Below, piece by piece: positions 1 to 12,302 of a stretch of DNA of 64,000 bases (its first letter is position 1; each line of letters starts with the position of its first letter). The notes beneath the pieces were generated by a model. It made no database searches. It saw only the letters and a program-made list of their open reading frames with translations, and was not told the origin of the DNA. The DNA comes from Liolophura sinensis (Eukaryota > Mollusca > Polyplacophora > Chitonida > Chitonidae): positions 46,472,984 through 46,536,983 of the forward strand of contig NC_088300.1 of the NCBI RefSeq assembly GCF_032854445.1, written 5' to 3'. The translations under genes and the position numbers were made by a program.

Positions 1-173
1 ACCTACATTTTGTTCAAGGTCAGCGATATTTACACAGGACGAAGTGACATAAGCTTGTCCTCATCTGAGGCTTTGTTTACATGTGATTGCTCATTCATGT
101 GAATAATTCAAGACCCATGGGTTGTAAAAAATTGTAGTTAACATAACTGCATTTCAATTTATCTAATTCTATT

Positions 174-362
174 TGGGGCTGTATGGGAGTATAAGTTGCT
201 AGTATTTATCTTCATGAACAGTTGCAACAAAACCCTAAGACAGTACTATGCAAATTGACAAGAGGCCTTATTTCACTGGTTACTTGTGCATGACCATTTT
301 CCCACTATCACAATGCCATTGCTGCTCTGATTTTACCCCCTGTGCCGTAGTTTTATGTTGTG
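174..362 (+). repeat. Uncharacterised dispersed repeat, copy 1
   Basis: Shares an ordered series of blocks with 10515-10680 and 24116-24295: GGGGC..., TATTT..ATGAACAGTT, GACAAGAGG, TTCACTGGTTAC, GTG.ATGACCATTT and ACTATCACA...TTGCT. Its right part is interrupted by the SINE at 363-710. Confidence 0.6.
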
Positions 363-710
363 AGTGAGTGCTTGGGGTTTAACGTCGTACTCAACAATTT
401 TTCAGTCATATGACGACGAAGGAATCATTAGGGTGCATGTACGTGTAATGTGCCTCCTTGTTGCAGGACGGATTTCCACCGCTCTTTTATTTAGTGCTGC
501 TTCACTGAGACGACTTACCGAAGGCAAGTAAGCCGCCCCGGCCGAGCCATTATACTGATACGGGTTGCACTATCCCCTTCATGCTGAACGCCAAGCGAGG
601 AAGTTACAACTTCCTCTTTTAAAGTCTTAGGTGTGACTCGATCAAGGATTGATCCTGGATCCACCGGTCCCGAAGCGGACGCTCTACCAACTGTGCTATC
701 CGGGCCGGTC
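363..710 (-). mobile_element. Full-length tRNA-derived SINE (family A)
   Basis: Read on the minus strand, it begins GCCCGGATAGCACAGTTGG (A-box-like) with a degenerate B box, has a body ending in TTGAGTACGACGTTAAACC and a CACTCACTCA tail. It is flanked by 14-bp direct repeats, AGTTTTATGTTGTG (349-362) and AGTTTTATATTGTG (711-724), one mismatch, so the insertion is clearly delimited. It sits inside a copy of another dispersed repeat. Confidence 0.88.
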
Positions 711-724
711 AGTTTTATATTGTG

Positions 725-1310
725 TTGATCAGTTAAAACCTCGGTGAACCTTTTATAACCACAAGTGCAACAAAGCGCGCCTACCCTGCCAAAGGTTGTA
801 TGGCATAAATGTATGTCAACGATGATGTGGAACAAGCCCCTCTTTCTTTAGCCATATATTTGTGCACCGGGTACTTTCAGGTTTACTAATTGTCGTATGT
901 CTTTCCCCGCCCTAAAACTGCCGCATGATTACCACACAAAAAATAGGGACAGAGCTATGAACATGTTTCCCCTTCAGTTCCAAGAAGTATAAAGTCAAAT
1001 CTGGCACAAACAGCAAAGCTATTTAAAATATCCTTTTGAATCCAGATTTCGGGTGAGCGAAAATCAAAGTTACATTTACATACGTTAACATTTGGTGAAA
1101 CAGTTCGGAAGGCCAAATTCATCTAGCCTGACCTAGATCTCAAGTCCTGTAGGATCTTGTATGACAGTATTGATATTGTATTACCAATGGAAGTTTGAGC
1201 AACACCAATGTATAGATCAAGGCTGTTACAACATTAAGCTCCCCCCCCCCCCATCATTCTTCCTTGACGAGACGAAAATCTCAACAGTATCCCTACTTAT
1301 TCGAGAAAGC
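725..1310. other. No gene seen
   Basis: AT-rich, with a C run near 1241-1252. Nothing else recognisable. Confidence 0.5.
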
Positions 1311-1393
1311 TCGCATGTGGGAAGGTCATCGCACCATTATTCTGGTCTCCGTCGAAATATTTTTGAGTGCGGCATAAACACCAAATAAATTAG
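1311..1393 (+). mobile_element. Short family B SINE 3' remnant
   Basis: GCATGTGGGAAGGTC, then GAAATATTTTTGAGTGCGGC and ATAAACACCAAATAAAT, the family B terminus. The middle is shortened. Confidence 0.5.
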
Positions 1394-1473
1394 TAAATAT
1401 TCGAAAAGCCTAGACATTTTCAACAAATAAGTACCTTGCAATAAATTGTGAAACTCATAATTGGACGTCTCCA

Positions 1474-2635
1474 ACTAACGCGCACAAAAATGACCCACAA
1501 GGCGTGCATCATATTTCCCTAAATTTCTGTTTGTTTGACCTCGAACTGCCTTCGTGGTCTACATCCTGTTGAATGACCTTGACCGATTGACCAGTCAGAG
1601 TGCCTCTACACCTCACCGATCATATACCTCTCCTGAGGCAAATCCACTAACACGCACAAAAATGACCAACGAGGCGTGCATCATATTTCCCTAAATTTCT
1701 GTTTGTTTGACCTCGAACTGCCTTCGTGGTCTATATCCTGTGGAATGACCTTGAGCGATTGACCAGTCAGAGTACCTCTACACCTCACTGATTATATACC
1801 TCTCCTGAGGCAGATCAACTAACACGCACAAAAATGACCAACAAGTCGTGTATCATATTTCCCTATATTTCTGTTTGTTTGACCTCTAACTGCCTTCGTG
1901 GTCTACATCCTGTGGAATGACCTTGACCGATTGACCAGTCAGAGTACCTCTACACCTCACTGATCATATACCTCTCCTGAGGCAAATCAACTAACACGCA
2001 CAAAAAATAACCAACAAGGCGTGCATCATATTTCCCTAAATTTCTGTTTGTTTGACCTCGAACTGTCTTCGTGGTCTACATCCTGTGGAATGACCTTGAC
2101 CGATTGACCAGTCAGAGTACCTCTACACCTCACCGATCATATACCTCTCCTGAGTCAAATCCACTAACACGCACAAAAATGACCAACAAGGCGTGCATCA
2201 TATTTCCCTAAATTTCTGTTTGTTTGACCTCGAATTGCCTTCGTGGTCTACATCCTGTGGAATGACCTTGAGCGATTGACCAGTCAGAGTACCTCTACAC
2301 CTCACTGATTATATACTGAGTCAAATCCACTAACACGCACAAAAATGACCAACAAGTCGTGCATCATATTTCCCTAAATTTCTGTTTGTTTGACCTCGAA
2401 ACTGCCTTCGTGGTCTATATCCTGTGGAATGACCTTGAGCGATTGACCAGTCAGAGTACCTCTACACCTCACTGATCATATACCTCTCCTGAGTCAAATC
2501 AACTAACACGCACAAAAATGACCAACAAGGCATACCAAATATTTCCGTAAATTGCTACTTCTTTTCCCCCAAACCGTGATCTAGATTCTATCGAATGACC
2601 TTGACCGATTGTCCAGTATGAGGCAAAATCAATTA
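1474..2635 (+). repeat. Tandem satellite, about 172-bp monomer, six copies plus a decayed seventh
   Basis: Monomers start at ACTAACRCGCACAAAAATGA at 1474, 1646, 1818, 1989, 2162, 2329 and 2502, so the period is 167-173 bp. Each holds TTTCCCTAAATTTCTGTTTG and ATGACCTTGANCGATTGACC. Copies differ at a few percent of positions; the seventh decays after 2535 but still keeps ATGACCTTGACCGATTG. Confidence 0.95.
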
Positions 2636-3014
2636 ATCATCGCCGTTTTCGACTAGTTAACAACACGTTGGGTATTGGACTTGTCAGAGGTCACTGAACA
2701 GGTTACCGATATGGAGGACGCTCCACGGAGATGGTTGTGATGTACATCCTTTAGTTAAGTCAATGATGGAGAAGTCTGTGGACGAAGATCGTACGCTAAA
2801 GGATCAGAAATAAGTGCCACCGAATTAAGTTCCTTTGTCCGCGCAGTGGCAGACTGAAGGCAAGCCGGACTGACCATTGATCTTTTGTAATACGTGTGTA
2901 AGGCCTACTACGCTACTGGTTTGCCACCGGTCGCCGTCACACTTTTCAACACAACGCCAGTTACAGTGACAAAAGCGGAAAATTGCGCTTGTTAGTAATA
3001 CCTGAAGGGGATAT

Positions 3015-3034
3015 CTTTGGTGTGTTCACCAAAG
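3015..3034. other. Perfect small hairpin
   Basis: CTTTGGTG and CACCAAAG form an 8-bp perfect stem around a TGTT loop. No role is evident. Confidence 0.5.
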
Positions 3035-3544
3035 TTGGTTGATGTTGTAAACGCTAGTGGTGTAAGTCATTCAGTCACCTGAAAACCATGTCAGTAATTT
3101 GTTCATTAAAATATCTTTAAAAATCGTGTTATGTAAGTGTAGTCATTGTTTTCAGAAACGTTCAGAAAAGTGTTCAGTTCTTTCGAAACTCATTTTGGGG
3201 CCCACTTAATTGCACGAATCGAAGGGTCGGACATTCAAATAACCATTCGTAAACCTTAAAGAGAAGTCCTTAATCGCAAGACCCATTTCCAGAACAACCC
3301 AAAGAAATTTGTGAGAAATAATATATGTATATCAGTAATAAACAAAGCTGGTAACATGCACGAGTGAAGCATTCAACAGTTTGCATGACTTGCAGATGTC
3401 TATACACAATAACCATTACCTAAGACATAATGTTGCAGTAGGAGTTCTTCTTGAAATCTGGCCTCACAGTTCTGAAGCGATGTTCACGTGGACTTCAGTA
3501 ATTCAGAAACCGTGTTTTCAGGTATTTCCCCAAAAATAGTATAT

Positions 3545-3790
3545 GCTTATAAAACCTTATACATAGTTTGCTTAATAGACTGTATACTGTAAACGTAGTA
3601 ATATTATACAACTATGTAGGCAATCCATTTTCAAAGCAAAACCTAGATTATCGATTTCTCTTCGGCACTGCTTATATGACCTTATATTTAGTTTGCTTAG
3701 CAACCTCTATATAGAAGTTATAGTAATATTACACCTCATTGAATTTTCAAAGCAATTTCTAAATTATATGGTTTTCTACACAGCCCTGCT
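3545..3790 (+). repeat. Diverged two-copy tandem duplication, about 125 bp
   Basis: Both halves run GCTTATA...ACCTTATA...TAGTTTGCTTA...GTAATATTA...TTTTCAAAGCAA...GC.CTGC in order (first from 3545, second from about 3672). They are well diverged, so the duplication is old. Confidence 0.6.
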
Positions 3791-5000
3791 ACATAACTAG
3801 ATATTAGGCATTTTCAGAGCCAACCGCTCTGACCTACTGAATGGATTGCCTACAGCATAATTAAATAAACCATGTGCATGATAACCTACTCTGATGTGCT
3901 AACTCTTAAATCCCAAAAAAAAGGTATGTTAACGGATAACGTGATGAGGCAATCAAGCGCGAATTGTTACCGTTTGCATTGCTGTGTATGTTTTCAGTGG
4001 AGTGTTATCAAGCCATACTCCCCACTGTTTGTATCAATGTGAAGTTTGCAAGCTGTTGCACCCAAATTTCTCCACGGAAACATGAAGTATTTGAAATGTG
4101 CATATGAGCACATCTCCCTGCAAAGATTCAAATCTTGTATTTGTAAACTGTAGACACAATCTGCCGTCTATAAACTATGCACTGTTAACGCTTGGCTGCC
4201 AGTTTTCTTGACCATGCTTGTCTTTCTGCAGCAATCTGACACTGTCAGATGAAAACTGTATTTACTTCACAAAACTGTATCCTTTCATATAATGCACAAA
4301 TGAATAAATAAAGTTTGTTTCATAAAATCTTTTCTATCCTTTCTATTAGGTTCGGTGTATTACTAGTTATTTTGTGTCCCTTTATTTGTTTGGACGGGAT
4401 GCCAAATATCTTGTGTGTGAAGTCAGTGTTACGTGTGAAGTGAAGTAAAATGATAATGGAATGAAATTTCAGATGTTAAATTGACGTCTTTATTTGAAAA
4501 CTGTCTGGTGTTGACTTACGACCGTCTTAAACACTAAGTAATTACAAACGACAAGACTGATTAGTGTAGTGCTCTTCAATGCTCTTCTGTTCAAGAACAT
4601 ACCCTCAACGTTACAAGTGTCAGTTTCTTCATTTTATCGATGGAAAAATATCGATTCACCTGGTGATTTATTGCTCTTCGTATGTGTGTTCATTACTTCA
4701 CGTTGACAAACATGTGTCTTGACAGTGTGTCTTCCTCCCAGTGATAACCGAATCAGTGGTGACTGCAGACGAAAGGAAAACCCATTTCTGGAAAGCAACT
4801 GAACGTGGCGTATCGGATTCCCTGTCTGATCATAAAACATTGATCCGCAGTGTGGTAAATGTTCACCACTGCTTCTGAAAACGGATCAATAGCATGCGAT
4901 GTTAGGCAAGAAGCCCGGCTATTAAAAATACAATTCAACACTTCGTATAAGTTTACCTCTCTCTTCACAAAAGACATCTTCAGGAAACTGTTACAAGACA

Positions 5001-6060
5001 TGCACGGCCGTGAGAGTTGAGTTGGCTCCCCGGTCGGTGTGTATACACGTGCCCGGTCACGTATTCCTGACAGGGGACACCAGTTTTACTCTCACCGAAA
5101 AACGTGCCCAACAAAGCGGCAGTGATGCAATCTTGATGACGGGCTGCAGCTTCCTCCTTGCCTCATCTCACCTCAAGGTTGTTCGGTTCCAACTCATATG
5201 TCCGTCGCCATTCCTTCATACCGCGCTGTTGGGTCGCTTAGCGGTGCGTAACCGACCCTCGGCAGGTCGGCGTGGATTGGGCGGCAGTGACCCGGGTTGA
5301 CGCTGCAGCTGGGTGAACCGGAGCCGGCGTGTGAAGCTAGCAGCCAGGCAGCTATATCCGTACTGGTATCTTCACTGTGTGCACACGGAATACTAAAATC
5401 GGCACTGGACGTGAGATAAAATTCAACAGGTTCTGTGTGGAGAAGAGGACAAAGTTTGATTCCATGTTAGCAGGTGGCCTGGTTCAGACTCTATAAGGTC
5501 CCTGACAGTCGCCAGGATTCGCAGGTAGGCGTGTTCAAGAGCCATTTGTTATTGTGTGTATATGTGTGGTTTTCTTCAATGTATATGAGGTTAGTGTATT
5601 GTCCTCGGGATCAGGACTTGACATTTACTAACGGGTAATTGTCTATAGCCTGAGTACGTGTTGTGTGAAGTGCAGATGAGCCGTCAGCAAGTCAATTTGC
5701 CAGTCTGTGGGTAGGGGGAGATAGCGCTGATGATTGGGGATAAGGCGGCCACGCCGACCAAACTGTGAGGCCCGAGAACGCCTGCACTTGTGTCGGCATT
5801 ACGTGTGGCTATGAGGCACACCGACTTTGTTTTCACACCAGCCAACACGCTGAAAGCAAAACGCTGTCTTGGGTGTGGGTCGGAGTTCCGCCATACCTTT
5901 CAATCCTGTTTGAGTAGGAGAGCTGGGTCGTATGGTTGTCTGGGCACCGCGCTTGTGGTAATGGCCTTCAGCGGCCTGATGTGTAATTTACCGTCGAGGG
6001 GGACCAGAGTGATGAAGCCACCGTGACCATACTAACTCCAAGCCGTCACTCGACGACGCT
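5001..6060. other. GC-richer patch without a recognisable gene
   Basis: This stretch is visibly richer in C, G and CpG than its surroundings. It contains short open frames on + (5010-5300 and 5790-6026) that match nothing I know, and a donor-like CGCAG then GTAGGC at about 5525. It could be a promoter or first non-coding exon of a gene whose other exons I cannot see. Confidence 0.3.
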
Positions 6061-6609
6061 TATTCGCCTCTCAAACACACACAAGATTGCCATAAGAGAT
6101 CTCCTCCCATAAGTTACAGAAGCTGGCCGTTATCGTAATCAATATGGTACTCTTCAGTTTTGCGAATCGCTATTTTGGGAGCTGTCTCCCTGGAATGAAG
6201 TTGCCTTCTTCCCAATGTTTATCCTCAAACTGCACACAGGTTCTGATACATATCCCAAACCAACTCACTGATCATGTTTAAACACTTCTGACTATTAATA
6301 GCGCATTACAGGGGAACCATTTACTTGTGTAGTAGGTAAACAATAACTGCTGTTGGCAGCCGTATAACACACACACGTCATTTTGGCGCAATTTTGATTT
6401 TTGTGTACAGGCGTACAGTATATAGCAGTTTCACACTTCATACCGAAATATTCACACTATCGAACACACTATTCATTCATCTATATACTAGTGATATCAG
6501 TGACCAATATTGTACCTCAACCTTTCACAGATATTCACATCCGGAACAATTTCCATGTACATGTATGTCTAATTTCATAATTCGTACTTTGATGTTTTCG
6601 CACGGACAC

Positions 6610-6692
6610 CAGTTGCATCCTCCTTCCCGGGGCATAGGTGAAATATTCTTGAATATGGCGTAAAACACCAATCAAATAAAAAAATGAATCAA
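6610..6692 (+). mobile_element. Family B SINE 3' fragment
   Basis: GTGAAATATTCTTGAATATG then GCGTAAAACACCAATCAAAT and an A-rich tail. About 90 bp before a family A SINE. Confidence 0.65.
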
Positions 6693-6782
6693 TAATTTAC
6701 CGGGCATGGTCTTCATGACGATCTTATACTTGAAATATCACCGCATCACACAACAGATTTCACAAGGATGCTCAAGAGAGAC

Positions 6783-7133
6783 CAGCCTGGATAGCACAGT
6801 TGGTAGAGCGTCCTCATCGGGAGCGGTAGATCCAGGATAAATCCTGGGTCGTGTCACACCTAAGACTTTAAAAGAGGAAGTTGTAACCCGCTTGGCATTC
6901 AGCATGAAGGGGATAGTGCAACGACTGCTTGACCCGTATCAGCATTATGGCTGGGGCGGAGCGGTTTACTTACCTTCTGTAAGTAGTCTCAGTGAAGCAG
7001 CACTAGATAAAAGAGCGGTGGAAATCCCTCCTGCATCAATGAGGCACATTATATACACTCTGAGGATTCCTTCGTCGTCATATGACTGAAAAATTGTTGA
7101 GTACGACGTTAAAACCCTAGCATTCACTCACTC
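6783..7133 (+). mobile_element. Near full-length tRNA-derived SINE (family A)
   Basis: Head GGATAGCACAGTTGGTAGAG, middle TTAAAAGAGGAAGTTGTAAC, end TTGAGTACGACGTTAAAACC and CATTCACTCACTC. It is the same family as 363-710 in the opposite orientation. I could not find convincing target duplications. Confidence 0.85.
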
Positions 7134-9151
7134 AACTTTAAAGAGCATTTTATGGCCACTCAGCGTGTCACGTGAGTGTCTTGTGCCGGTTAATTCAACG
7201 ATCATCCACCAGGAAATGTAGAATCTCTCTCACAGTCGCATACATCCGTCATGATATATGCGGCAGTGTTCGTCAATGGGACATGCTTTATCAAGCTACA
7301 GATACATGTAGTATAGTTTTGTGGTTTTGTCCCTTATAACGAGGCTGAAAGAAGGAGAAAGCAAAACAAAAAATGAACTGTTGAATATGATCAGAATGAC
7401 CATTCGAAGTGTATGTAAAATATTTTTTTTTTTTGCCCTTTTGCTCACACAGCTACATGCATATTGATTTAGATGCTAGAGATCTTAGGTTTAGCTTATA
7501 TATTACCTGAGTAAATTTCACAAAATATATTTGGTATTTTTTTCATGTGAGTGATTTCTCCGTTAATTTTATAGCGGTCCATAAAACATGTGTTCTAGAT
7601 TCGATTTTTCAAATGTATGTTTTCAAGAAATCAGAAATACTGTATAATCACTGTTTTCAAAACCACATGTATAATTTGGCTGATAGATAAGTTAGCTGAA
7701 GGTAAAGCAGTCAAACTTTTCAGTGGTATGTATCCAAATTCCGTACAAACGCAAGGTCATTTATGCATGCAGCGATATAGCCTATTAACATTATATAAGG
7801 TATACTACACACGGCATGCAAGCTCTAATTCACAGTATAATATTTGGGTATCCAAAGTGAATAAATATAAAACAGTGATAATTTTGTGTCAATAATCTGA
7901 TGAGCTTTTACTTATGGCTGAAAATGAATGCCGATATTTGGATCAGTTTTAAAGCAGTCTGTTCTTTTATGTTTATTAAAGGGGCATATGTACAATGAAA
8001 ATGAATCAATGGATGACTAGAGGATTTAACGTACATTAGCAATATTTCAGACATGTTCATGGAGATAGATTGCAAATGTACATGTGATCTTACAATAGCT
8101 GTATAGCGTATGAGTTATTTATTTTATTTCTTCTTAAAGCCTTAGTCAAATAAATGTATGTCAGGCAGATGAACGGCAGTGGCTGATAAAGCTGTCCCGT
8201 ACGTGGGAAGGGCTGGCGGCAACCTGCGGGTTGTCATGGGGCTCCCTGGGGCTCTGTTCCCTCCCACCATAATGCTGGCCGCCGCCGTATAAGTGAAATA
8301 TTCTTGAGTACGATCACCAATCAAATAAATAAATAAATGATAAAGCTGTCTTCGGATGAATGGATGACAAACGAAGTGAAGCGCAGTTCACTTGTGCAGC
8401 GACCGGAGAGAGAGGCGTGAACAGGTTGAAGAGTAAACTGGATTTGTGAAAGACAGTGGTGTCTGAAACGATTTCTATATATAGACGGTTCCTTGATCAG
8501 TGATGGTTATCTATCAACTAAATTTCGTGACAGGCAGATCCTACGTAGACATGGTGATATAGTAAAAACCAAATGTTGTTCTGTATAGAATTACTTCTAG
8601 TTATAAAATAGTTTGCAGAAGACAAATGATACTATTTCTGTATAGAAGGCCCACGGGTGTTGTCAAGCAGCCTTTCATATTAGTTATTTAAAAAAAAAGA
8701 CAACAGTCCATGTTATCGATGTGGCTGTGGGTGTAAGTCATGTAAACACGGTATATAGCAGCTGTTGGATAGTGAACATCTGAATTCGATGTGAACAATG
8801 AGACCGAGATAAAATAAACACGTTCCAAAAAGGTACACAATATGTGACATTTGTGTACTTAGAGGTTGTTTGCAAGTTACTGTTGATTTTGATCAGTTCT
8901 TTACTGTCAGGGCAGTTTTCACGCTGCGAGTCTGTATAATAAGAGTGGTGGTGACTCAGTGAATCGTGAATTGGTCAGCAGTTGTCATTATTCTAACAAC
9001 ATGTTTCATACGCCGCAAGGCTGTATGAACATTGTTTTGACTCGTCGAATCATGAACCGGTCAGTATTTGTCCATTCTCCCGTTACAAATTCCTTCGGCG
9101 CGAGTGTGTATTATAAGGATGATCGTGACTCACTGAAATAGTGAATCTAAC
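7134..9151. other. No gene seen (outside the SINE at 8187)
   Basis: AT-rich with T runs near 7424-7434. The frames at 7617-7895 and 8959-9141 have no recognisable product. Confidence 0.45.
8187..8338 (+). mobile_element. Family B SINE, 3' half
   Basis: Runs from GTACGTGGGAAGGGCTGGC through CCTCCCACCATAATGCTGGC and GTGAAATATTCTTGAGTACG to CACCAATCAAATAAATAAAT. The tRNA-like head is missing. Confidence 0.75.
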
Positions 9152-9262
9152 CTGTCCAGATAGCTCAGTTGGTAGAGCGTCCGCTTCGGGGGCGGTCCTG
9201 GGTCGAGTCCCACCTAAGTAAAAACTTCCTCGCTTGGCGTTCAGCATTAAAGGAGAAGAAAA
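9152..9262 (+). mobile_element. 5' fragment of family A SINE
   Basis: Best tRNA-like head in the window: AGATAGCTCAGTTGGTAGAG followed by a B-box-like GGGTCGAGTCC, then the family body up to CGTTCAGCATTAAAGG, where homology stops. Not a functional tRNA gene: the anticodon-arm spacing and acceptor end do not fit. Confidence 0.75.
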
Positions 9263-9492
9263 CTGAAATATCAATCAAATACCATTGAAAAGAATATGCA
9301 TTTCCTCGCAGGTGCATGCCATAAAAAATTCTGTTATGAACCTCAAGGTGATAAATTGTAAATAAAGTCCTCGCCAGCATCCGCTTTGGGCGTCTCCATT
9401 TTGCCTAAGAACTACTCCTGAAGTCTTCTGTGTTAGGAGGAGAATTAGAGTTAGAATTAGGAGAAACTAGGATGTGTCTAACTGTTAAAGTA

Positions 9493-9540
9493 ACTAATGA
9501 AGTACGACTTTAAACCCCAAACACTCTCTCACTCTGTGAA
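9493..9540 (+). mobile_element. 3' end fragment of family A SINE
   Basis: TGAAGTACGACTTTAAACCC then CAAACACTCTCTCACTC is the family A terminus. Together with the head at 9152-9262 it may be one SINE split by about 230 bp of foreign or decayed sequence. Confidence 0.55.
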
Positions 9541-11779
9541 TCATCTAACGCCAATTGCGTGCGCCCATTTGCCAAGTGTATCGCATTGTCCACGGCGTCT
9601 GGTTTTAATCTATATAATACACAAGGAAAGAGATCTTCTATACGCACCACCAGTGACGCTCGTGTATGTATATACTGGGTGAATGGTGAACCGGTAGGTA
9701 TATCCCTCTTATAAATTTCCCGCCTCACGAGTGAAAGCTGATACTGAGCGAATCGTAAACTTGTCAGTGCCCGATAACAAGTTCCATACGCTGCTTGACT
9801 CTGTGATTATCATCAGTTGATCACTGCTATTTGAGATGAAGAAACGTCCATCTCTTTTGCCAATATAATAAACCCATTTAGAGATGTATAACCGTCGCCA
9901 TCAATCTCGCCTGCAGGTTTAGAAATATTCATTTCATTTTTATTTTAATTCCTTTGGTTTAGATTGAGCTTGGAACACTACATATAGCTGGACGAAATGA
10001 GCCGTTTTGCCGTATGGTTCAGTATTTGGGATATCTCTGATAATCTGGATAGGTGCTGCATATTGAAGAAAGTTTTCAGGTAGGCTGCACTGGTTTTAAG
10101 ACCAGAAGGGGCCATGACGTGTAACCTCTGTCACGAGCATGCAGGTGTGCATGTCACTCTGCTGTATATACGTACAGAATAGGTTCACCGTGCAATCGGC
10201 CGCAGTGGTCAATGACCAGGCATAAGTGCGATTTATAGGTGCTATAAACTCAGCATGCTGTTTTACTGAAGCATGAAATTCAAAACTGCCAGCATGATAC
10301 GTATCCCTGCACAGATAGAACAGAGCATGTGATTCCCAATAAACTCTCCCCTCTCTTGAGCGGTAAGTGAGGATACCAACATGTAAGTAGCAAAAAGTTT
10401 GCATATAAAGTGTCTTCAACACAGCTTTTTGAGTAATTTCAGACCTGTGACAAGTAATTTGCAATGACCGTCACTGCACTTCATTTACCTAATTTTACTT
10501 AAGCCGTGGTACAAGGGGCGTCTAAGCATTTAAGCATTTACATGAACAGTTAGAATACAACGTTAACTGAACTAAGCTGACAAGAGGTCGTATTTCACCG
10601 GTTACGTGTGACCATTTACCAACTAGCACACTGTCTTAGCTGCTCTGGTTTTACTCTCTGAGCTGTAAGTCTTTTATTAAATTTAGTGTCATTTAAGAAA
10701 AGTATGCAGAGAAATGTTGTGATGGTTGAAAGTCGCTATGTATAGGATATGTATGGGGAAGAGCTGATGTGTGGATGTGTGGATGACCTTATGATGTAGT
10801 CTTTAGACCAGGTTAACACCGTCTTCCCGCGGTTCCATCATCAGCTTTATCCAGTGCCGTTACCTTTCTACGGTTTCATTTGGCCCGCCGGGCTTACTGT
10901 TACCACCTTTACCTCCCCCCCTGTCAGGTTGTGTATGAATATTTTACAAAAACGCCTAAGACGACGAATATGCAGAGAATGTTTTTATGGTATAGACTGA
11001 ATTTCTATGTAAGTACATTCTGTGAATAGTTCCATTCCTGACAAACAAACGTAATAACACAGATCTGTTGTGTCACGCACGGCTGCTGTTCCTGCTGAAC
11101 TACAAAGGACGGGAGAGCAAGAGCCGTCGAAAGAACTAACGTCCGACAGCCTGATATATCCCACCCCCAGTATCGCCAGATCACCGCACACCATATCTTT
11201 TTATACAGCATATCTAAGCTTTGCTGAACTGGCCCCTCCGGCTCTAAAAATGCCTACTTCCTGATTTTTTACGTTATTTTTTTAAAATTTATTTGACATG
11301 AGCGATTATCTTCGCATCTTTCTGCCTCCCAATGTCCGGTTGTTGCTACGCTTGCCTTTGGTTCCATGAATAGACTGGCACCCGCTGCAGATTCTCTCTT
11401 CGGCACCTGGGAAACATCGTTAGAAGAGCTCTGTAAAATATGTATGTGTGCACCGAGACATCAGCTTGATGTCCAGTTGATATATATTTGACATTCACGG
11501 GTATTTATGGCTGGTTTACAATTTATGATACGCCACATGCAATCAACTAATATCAAGCTGACCAATATGCGGTCATACATCAGCACGATTTTTCTCACGG
11601 TATGTAGCCAACGTGCACATAATAAAGATTTTACTCACAACATTCATAGCCAACAACAGTAGTAGCAAAAGAATATTTTGGAGTATATAAAGCATTTGCA
11701 TATTGAAAATCTTGCACAAAATATACTTGTTATGTTTTCTAGCTTTTACACGATGGAAATTTACTCACAGTGTTCTTGG
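9541..11779. other. No gene seen (outside the dispersed repeat at 10515)
   Basis: The longest frame, 10096-10464 minus (122 codons), shows no domain, and no splice context supports it. Confidence 0.45.
10515..10680 (+). repeat. Uncharacterised dispersed repeat, copy 2
   Basis: Same blocks in the same order as copy 1: ACATGAACAGTTAGAATA, GACAAGAGGTCGTATTTCAC, GGTTACGTGTGACCATTT, AGCACACTG...GCTGCTCTGGTTTTACTC. No coding potential or tRNA-like head is visible. Confidence 0.6.
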
Positions 11780-11871
11780 TATGTAGAGAACATTGCTCCC
11801 AATATGTAGAGAACATTGCTTCCAGTATGTAGAGAACATTGCTCCCAGTATGTAGAGAACATTGCTCCCAG
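11780..11871 (+). repeat. 23-bp minisatellite, four copies
   Basis: TATGTAGAGAACATTGCTCC repeats at 11780, 11803, 11826 and 11849 with one or two changes. A short open frame across it (11816-12007) is a product of the repeat. Confidence 0.93.
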
Positions 11872-12071
11872 TAATCACACTATTGGGACTTACCAACACA
11901 GAATACTTTCAGATCGGCATGCACCTTGCAAAGTTTTTTTTATTCATTTTACGAATTATTTTTACGCGACTGTACACAAATTTGATGAACCGATATTAAT
12001 GAAATAAAATATCCGCCTCCAGTCTTCAGCAACTCTCTTTATTCTAGTTCGCCTAGTTGGCAAAATATGAG

Positions 12072-12302
12072 ATGCGTCCCCCAGAAAGTTCCCGAAAATC
12101 TGAAAAAAAACAAAACAGCAAAACGGTAAAACTCTTGCAAGTAATCTTACAGTTGTGCTTTCTAGGAATAAGTTTTACGTTCGTAAGTCTCTCTGTAACC
12201 ATGACAATATCAGCAACCAATCAACTGGTGAGAATTTTAATAGTTATAGTGCTGGGTTTGTGCAGGATTGTGGAATTGAACATAATCTGTGCTAAGTGTG
12301 AC
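12072..12302 (+). CDS. Unrecognised small open frame with two hydrophobic segments
   Basis: About 76 residues from ATG: a basic, polar N terminus (RPPESSRKSEKKQNSKTVK) and two strongly hydrophobic stretches (LLQVILQLCFLGISFTF and ILIVIVLGLC), ending CAKCD. It could be a membrane microprotein or chance in AT-rich DNA; no splice context supports it. Confidence 0.15.

Larger units (their letters stand above)
2636..5000. other. No gene seen (outside the duplication and hairpin)
   Basis: Short open frames on the minus strand at 4634-5001 overlap each other and match nothing. Confidence 0.45.

Noticed and set aside
9157-9225. Functional tRNA gene
   Set aside because: A-box and B-box-like sequences are present but arms and acceptor end do not fold properly and the sequence continues as a SINE body.
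10096-10464. 122-codon minus-strand frame
   Set aside because: No domain, no splice context and no repeat homology; length is within chance for 64 kb.
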